From positions 627,458 through 691,457 of the forward strand of contig NC_031476.1 in the NCBI RefSeq assembly GCF_000006565.2: 64,000 nucleotides of DNA. Reading direction: 5' to 3'. The notes below the pieces were generated by a model that worked only from the letters and a program-made list of their open reading frames with translations, made no database searches and was not told where the DNA came from. Position numbers and translations under genes: made by a program. Every line of letters begins with the position of its first letter. Positions within the stretch are counted from its first letter, which is position 1. This document shows positions 58,625 through 64,000 of the stretch, in pieces. The DNA comes from Toxoplasma gondii ME49. Taxonomy: Eukaryota; Apicomplexa; Conoidasida; Eucoccidiorida; Sarcocystidae.

Positions 58625-61531
58625 ATGTCTCAGTTTCAACAGCCACAGTCTCCTGCGGGAGGCTCGATGTTCATTACCGGCACAACGGAAAATGCCGAAG
58701 TCGAAAGGGTGAACGTTCGCCTGCAAGCTGACCAGCCCGTCGTCCCCGTTCCCGTGTACCAGGATGTGTACAAGCGAGACAAGTACATTGAGGTCCCCAC
58801 TGTGGAACTCAACGACACCATCATTCCAAAAGTCTACAACCAGAGCGCCGTGCACGAGGTGCCGAAAATGGACATCGCTTTTCAGGAGAAGGAGGTCGCT
58901 GTGCACACCGAGAAACTAGTGGACAGGTGAGCAGTGATTCATTCTAGTGTTCTTCGTCAAAAATACTCCATCAGGCAGTTGTCTGTGGAAACGCACGGCA
59001 AGTCTTGAGCGTCACCTACGTCCATGCCAAGCGATGACGCAATGCTCAACCTGGTTTTTAGATCCGCATACAGCCCGCTTGCGGCAGATTCTTCCGTGTG
59101 AGGCCCTGCTACGTTCATTCCCCGCAGTCTTTTCCTCAGTTCGCCATTTCTTTCCGGCTGTCCCTTCGTGTGGACTCTCAGAGACGTCGAGGTGCCCGTG
59201 CTGGTGGGCTACGCACCTCAGTTTGTCCCAAAGTGGGATGTCCGCGAGGTGCCGCGACCGGTGCCCAAGTACGAGGGCGAGCAAGAGGTGATTGAGGTTG
59301 AGGTTCCGGAAATCGAGTACAAGGACACTTACGTTGAAAAAGAAGTTGTCGTCGATGTCAAGGAAAAGATCATCCCCAAGGTGACAGAAGTCGTGAAGGA
59401 GGTCGAGGTTGTTCAGTACGAATGGAAGCAACAGTACCAGGACGTGCCTGTGTACAAATACGTTCCCAAGTTCGACGTCGAACTCGACTGCCCCCCCCCC
59501 ATCATCGTGCCGTACCCAGAAACGCGCTTCGTCAAGGAGGACCCCAGCGTGGTTCAGCCCTACTGCTCTCCTTTGACAGCCTGCTGCCCTGGAACTGCCA
59601 CACACAAGGTGGTGACTACCGACAGACTTTACGTTCGTGGAACCGATGGTGCCGGTAAGGAGACTGCGAATCCTCCACTCAGTTTCTAGCGTCTTCTTGC
59701 TTCGCTATGCCAACATCGACACTATCAAAAGAAACAACTTCGTTTCTCTGGTTTTCTTCTCTTTGTACGGATTTTGCAACTATAAGGTTGGATTCCCTGA
59801 GAGATGGGAGATCCGGATCCCTGATAGTCCTGGCGTGACAAGAAGAAATCATTTCTTGTTGACGCTCGGTTTCCATGCTGGCCCTTTGACGTACCCAACG
59901 TGCACTGTACGGAAGCGTGCGTTGCTTGACTTGACTGCATGTGTGATGGAAGCCGCGTTCACAAAACAGACCCTTACATGCTCCTTCGTGTGCCCTCGCT
60001 AGCAAGTCTTTCTTCATAGCCTCCAAAGAAGCGTTTGCTTCGGTTCTCTGTTTTTCAGGTGCCTCGCAACCAAGCGCTCCTCTCGTGACTGTCGGTGGCG
60101 CATTCCACAGCATGTCTCCGGATGTTCAAATGCAGTCTGAGGCTATTCCCTCTGCCCACGGTGTTCTTCCGGCTGACTACGTCGCCCAAGGACAACTTAT
60201 TGGCGACGCCCCAGGCTATTCATCAGAGGGACAGCTTCCTAACATCCAGCTGGCCCCTGGACCGGTCTTTCCCATGCCCTCACCGCAGGTACGAAGGGTG
60301 GACCGACCACAGAAAGGTTGCCTACGCTCCCCAGTGCACAAAAACACGGCAACCTTGACTGTGGGTGTTTTCTAGTAGAGTCTGTTTTTCCGGGGTTCCC
60401 AGCAAGTGTCCTCTTTCGTAAAAGGTAGTAGATAGACAGTTGTTGCTCTTTTCACTTCTTTCCGCGTCGCCTGATCAATTTCCCGAGTCTTTCGGTTCTT
60501 TCCGTGTGTAGGTGGAGCAACCCGCGAGCTCCTTCGGTGGATCATCTTCCGGTTCTGAAGCTGAAGAAGCAAAGCCCACTGCGTCGGAGAAACAGAGCTT
60601 CTGGAACTGGCTTTTTGGAAAGAAGGAGGAAACCGGCAAGGTGGCTGAGCAGAAGAAGCAAGAAGCTATTGACTACACTGCCCACTTCCAACAGCTCCAC
60701 CAACAGGGTACCCCCTCACACAAGGCTGAAGGACGTAAGCGTGTGATGCTTGAGAAAGAGCCGTAGAGGAGACGCCCACGGAAAGCGCATTGGTGTCAGA
60801 AAGGACTGACGGTCGCGAATGACTATGAAGGCTAGCATGTGGAAGCTGGCGAAAACACGTAGACGTTTTCTTCGGCGTCAGGTACCAGTATACTCGCTCA
60901 CTGTGTGTAACCTGCGATCGATACGAGCGCGCAAAAGGCAGAGAAAGCGCCGCTGAACTGACAGCGCTGGCTTCCTTCTTTGTCGCCTGCTCTTTCTTAT
61001 TTCGTTTCCCCGTTCTGTGTCTTCCAGATTTGTTTTCACAAGTTGTCCCTTTTCTGTATCTCTCTCTTTTTCTCAGAAGCCGGAAAGGATGATACCGCTA
61101 CCAACCTGGAGCCCTCTGTGGTGTACAAGGGCGTCGTCAGCAGACCCGCCGTGTTTGCAGGCAACCTCAACCCCATTTCCTTCAAACTGCATGCGATTGA
61201 AATCCACCAATTCATCCCCTTGCCCAACGTTCGCGTGCCCGAATTCGTGAAGGCCCTTCCCGACGGCTTGATGGCGACCGACGTGTCTGGCCTTGATCGT
61301 TTCTTTGGGTCCGTGCCAACAGGCTGGGCAGACCCTGATGTCACGGGTATTCCGGCTCCGATGATGAGCGACATTCTTGCCGGCAACATCCAGGCTTCCA
61401 CAACGAGCCCTCTAATTAACAATTTGTCTGAGAAGTTCGTGCAGCAGGAGAACACGGTTCAGCAAGCGCAGACCGATGCCCGCGCCGCTAGCGGAGTAGG
61501 ATTGGGCGAAGAGGCACAGATCAGCGCCTAA
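58625..61531 (+). CDS. Alveolin, inner membrane complex protein, 560 aa, five exons
   Basis: Intermediate-filament-like protein of the subpellicular network on the cytoplasmic face of the inner membrane complex; it gives the cell shape and strength. Exons 58625-58926, 59182-59654, 60059-60288, 60512-60734 and 61077-61531 join GT-AG with matching phase (1683 bases). The alveolin domain spans about residues 30-240 and consists of short Val/Pro/Lys/Glu repeats of the EKxVxVPKV type, for example VPVPVYQDVYKRDKYIEVP, YVEKEVVVDVKEKIIPKVTE and YQDVPVYKYVPKFDVE. It is followed by a Cys/Pro patch (YCSPLTACCPG), a Gln/Pro/Ser linker, an acidic stretch with FWNWLFGKKEE and a C-terminal domain of about 150 residues (VVYKGVVSRPAVF to the end). 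The start ATG lies in a favourable context. It is one of the Toxoplasma IMC alveolins; IMC10 is a possibility, but I cannot assign the number from sequence alone. Confidence 0.93.
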
Positions 61532-63464
61532 AAGAAAACGGTTTTGGATGTTGAGCAAGTCAGAGACGTCCCACAACACACATGGCTACAACTGAGAAAG
61601 GGAACTAATTTTTAGGGACAGGGCATGTTTTTTTGTAGAATCCCTGCTGTGCAACTGCACGGTGCTTTACGTTGTGAAGGACGGCAGAAGGCCGAAGCAC
61701 TGGAGGGAAATGACCGCATTCTCTGTCTTGTCTTCGTTTCTTAGACTCCAACTGTACACCGCTGGGACAACGTATGAAATGCGTCATTCTCGTCGTTTGT
61801 CGCTCCTTCCGGCAGCGCAGTGAGGTCGTCCTCATTCGTCGCTGCGTGTGTTGGGCAGGGTTCGGGCCTTGCCGAGCGCTTCCTTTCTTACCGACGAGAT
61901 CCACGTGCCCTCCACGCCTTTTCAGTGTCGTTTATTTACTGAGCTCCGTTTCGGGGCGCAAAAGCGCTTTTGTGTAATTGGAGCCTGAGTGAGGCCCCGA
62001 AAACGGTTCGAGCGATCCGCCCTTTCGCGCCTAACACTCGCTGCTCAGACGCACTTGCTGGAACGAGAGACTGTGCGGTTCCCGGCGGTGTGAAACTTTT
62101 TACACAGAATGCGTGTGAACAAGATAATAAAGGTCGCGCACTGGCAACGCCCCTTACGGAAACACTGTTCACCTCTGTCCGATTGGCTCACACATTTCCT
62201 CCAGGACAGTAACCATTTCTTCGGCAAACTCAGTCCTTGCCGCACGCGATGTTCAAAGAACAAAGCAGGCCTTCCTCCAGAACAACAGAGCTGCTGAATT
62301 CAAGTTGGATATACTTGCAACAGTCACGGAAAGTTGTTTTCGAGATACCCTGAAAACAGGCTTGTCTGATCGCCTAGCGGGCTGCATGTGACATATGCAG
62401 AAAAACGTGAAGACCACTAGGAAACATAGAGAACTGTTGGCTGGTGCTGCCAAGCCTGTCTGAAAAGTTGGGTCGACTACCATGTGACACCGTGGCGGCG
62501 ATTCTCGCTCGTATCTGGCGTGTGTTTTGTTGAAATTTCAATTCTTGGCAAATAACTCCACGTATGTGAATTCAGAGAGGTGCCAGAACTGCTACAGCCC
62601 AGGAGCCACTTTCTTGGCATTTCAAAAAAAAGGCGTAAAGCACGCTACAAAACAATGCGTTAGCCGACATGGGTGGAAAAACACAGGGAGTAGAGTCTGC
62701 AGCGGAGGCACGGCATTGAAGACGCAGCGACTGCACCAACAAACTCGCAGCAAGAAAGTCTACTCCAGGCTTCCCTCTTGCTTGGCCTTGTTCTCTTCCC
62801 CTTATCATCCTCCCTGGTTGTTTCCGTCGGACTAACACTGTGTCTATCATCCTTTTTCTACGGGCAGTTTAAGTTCTCGCTTCGGCTGCAGTGTGCGCCG
62901 ACATGAGCCCTTACCAGCTTCTTTTAGGGTTTACGGTTTAGGCTCTCTATCGATCCTATCGCTGTCCACACACGAATAGAAATTTCTGTGTGTGTCTATG
63001 CCTGAACTTTCAAATCCTACTCAGACGTGGAGAGGTCCGACGACCTTGATGTCTGGTGTCAACTTCAGGAACTGCAGCAAACAAAAAATTGAAAACTTGA
63101 GTGTACAGAGGGAACTGGGATGCAACGGCTTCTGCTGCACCTCCGCTCGTGTCGTCCAGTGAGACGAGGTGACACTAAGGACGACTCCTTCGTGTGGTGT
63201 AGTTACACCTCAAAGCACAAATGCTTTTCTCCCGCTGTTGCCCCGTGTCGGTGGTGTTGATCCCACCGCTTTTTCTCGACGAAACGTGAGCACGGGCGAG
63301 ATACAAGCGCATCCCTCCGGGGTCACTCGACTCATCCCGCGACCCCCCTAGTGGTCCTCTGCAGCGCCTTGCTGTCTCTTCGTCCCGGCGACTGGAGGCC
63401 GGCGTTTGGAACCCAACGAGAGGTCTCAAACCTACAGTGCACCAAGTGTAGTGGTACCCAGTGT
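61532..63464. other. Downstream of the alveolin gene, no resolvable gene
   Basis: It starts with the alveolin 3' UTR. Frames of 60-102 codons occur on both strands; none has a recognised motif or clear splice partner. Confidence 0.45.
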
Positions 63465-63558
63465 CTATTCGAAAAGCCAACAGTCGTTTACAAGCTGTGA
63501 AAATACTTGCAGCAGAGGGTCGCGAATCAGTTGTTCCCGTATAGTGCATGGCCTGAGT

Positions 63559-63954
63559 CTACGCCTGAAACGGGTTGTACCCCAGATCTCCCGGTCCCCT
63601 CTCCACACACTTCCCGCCGTCTTCGTAGACCCCAAAGGGATTCGACGCTCCCCGTGCGGCCCTACTGCTGCCTCCAGCGCCGCCAGTCGCGCCTCCACGG
63701 CTCTGTCCACTTGACCGCGAAAGGGCGTTCCACTGCCTCATCCCGTCGTCTGCCAGGCGCCCGCTCCCCGCTGGGGTCCAGGGGGCCTCTTGGCCCCGAG
63801 GCCCGCCAGGTCGCCCAGAAAAAGGCGAACTTGAGAAGGCGGGACTTTGCCTAGGTTCGTAGGAATTCGATGAGGCCAGAGGAGACGCGTAGGCCCCTGA
63901 CAGGTCCTGCAAAGAAAGCCAAGACACGCCGAAAAACAATCGTTGCACCGTCAT
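63559..63954 (-). CDS. Possible secreted Gly/Ser/Pro-rich protein with NPF motifs, 131 aa
   Basis: This ATG-led frame starts MTVQRLFFGVSWLSLQDLSG and reaches a possible cleavage site after AYA, a weak signal sequence. The mature part is rich in Ser, Gly, Pro and Arg and contains two NPF tripeptides (SNPFG and YNPFQ), the second five residues from the stop. NPF binds EH domains in endocytic adaptors. Local GC content is high. Another minus-strand frame (63710-63465) overlaps it, and an upstream exon may lie beyond the window, so the gene model is uncertain. Confidence 0.35.
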   Translation of the reverse strand: MTVQRLFFGVSWLSLQDLSGAYASPLASSNSYEPRQSPAFSSSPFSGRPGGPRGQEAPWTPAGSGRLADDGMRQWNALSRSSGQSRGGATGGAGGSSRAARGASNPFGVYEDGGKCVERGPGDLGYNPFQA

Positions 63955-64000
63955 GCGTGAAAGTTTCTGGTCCACCCCTTCAGACGTCCTTTATATGAAA

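Noticed and set aside
58625..61531. Naming the alveolin as IMC10 (or any specific IMC number)
   Set aside because: The alveolin repeats are shared by more than a dozen paralogues, and I cannot compare the flanking N- and C-terminal parts with each without a search.

Overview
The window looks like nuclear DNA of a coccidian apicomplexan, most likely Toxoplasma gondii or a close relative (Neospora, Hammondia). The signs are an inner-membrane-complex alveolin, genes broken by GT-AG introns whose phases match across junctions, CT-rich untranslated leaders, TGCATGC motifs, (AT)n microsatellites and long Ser/Gly/Glu-rich disordered proteins. There are no bacterial features, tRNAs, rRNAs or CRISPR arrays that I can see. 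Exon boundaries below were read by eye and checked for phase; no search was run.

Left part (1-20 kb): the minus strand starts with an incomplete gene for KAP3, the accessory subunit of heterotrimeric kinesin-2, running off the left edge. It is divergent from a single-exon gene (6014-9994, plus) for a 1326-residue VPS9-domain Rab5-type exchange factor. Facing it on the minus strand (about 20.26-13.59 kb) is a multi-exon gene of the ChAPs (exomer, Chs5/Arf1-binding) family carrying a very large low-complexity insertion. Two trafficking genes therefore converge.

Middle part (20-50 kb): gene-poor and mostly lineage-specific. I can support a small two-exon RRM-like protein (24.47-23.60 kb, minus), a four-exon 1645-residue protein of unknown function (33.66-27.23 kb, minus), a 520-bp direct duplication at 38.4-39.7 kb carrying an ORF with a possible signal peptide, a three-exon 397-residue protein with a signal sequence and a bipartite nuclear localisation signal (42.69-40.99 kb, minus), and a two-exon 290-residue protein of unknown function (47.38-48.56 kb, plus). 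Other stretches hold short spliceable ORFs on both strands that I could not resolve.

Right part (50-64 kb): a five-exon gene for the axonemal protein CFAP206 (50.95-55.75 kb, plus), a five-exon alveolin gene (58.63-61.53 kb, plus) and, at the right edge, a short GC-rich ORF with a possible signal sequence and two NPF motifs (minus). KAP3 and CFAP206 both serve cilia and flagella, which in coccidia exist only in the microgamete, so this locus carries two probable sexual-stage genes beside genes used in the asexual cell (alveolin, VPS9, ChAPs).
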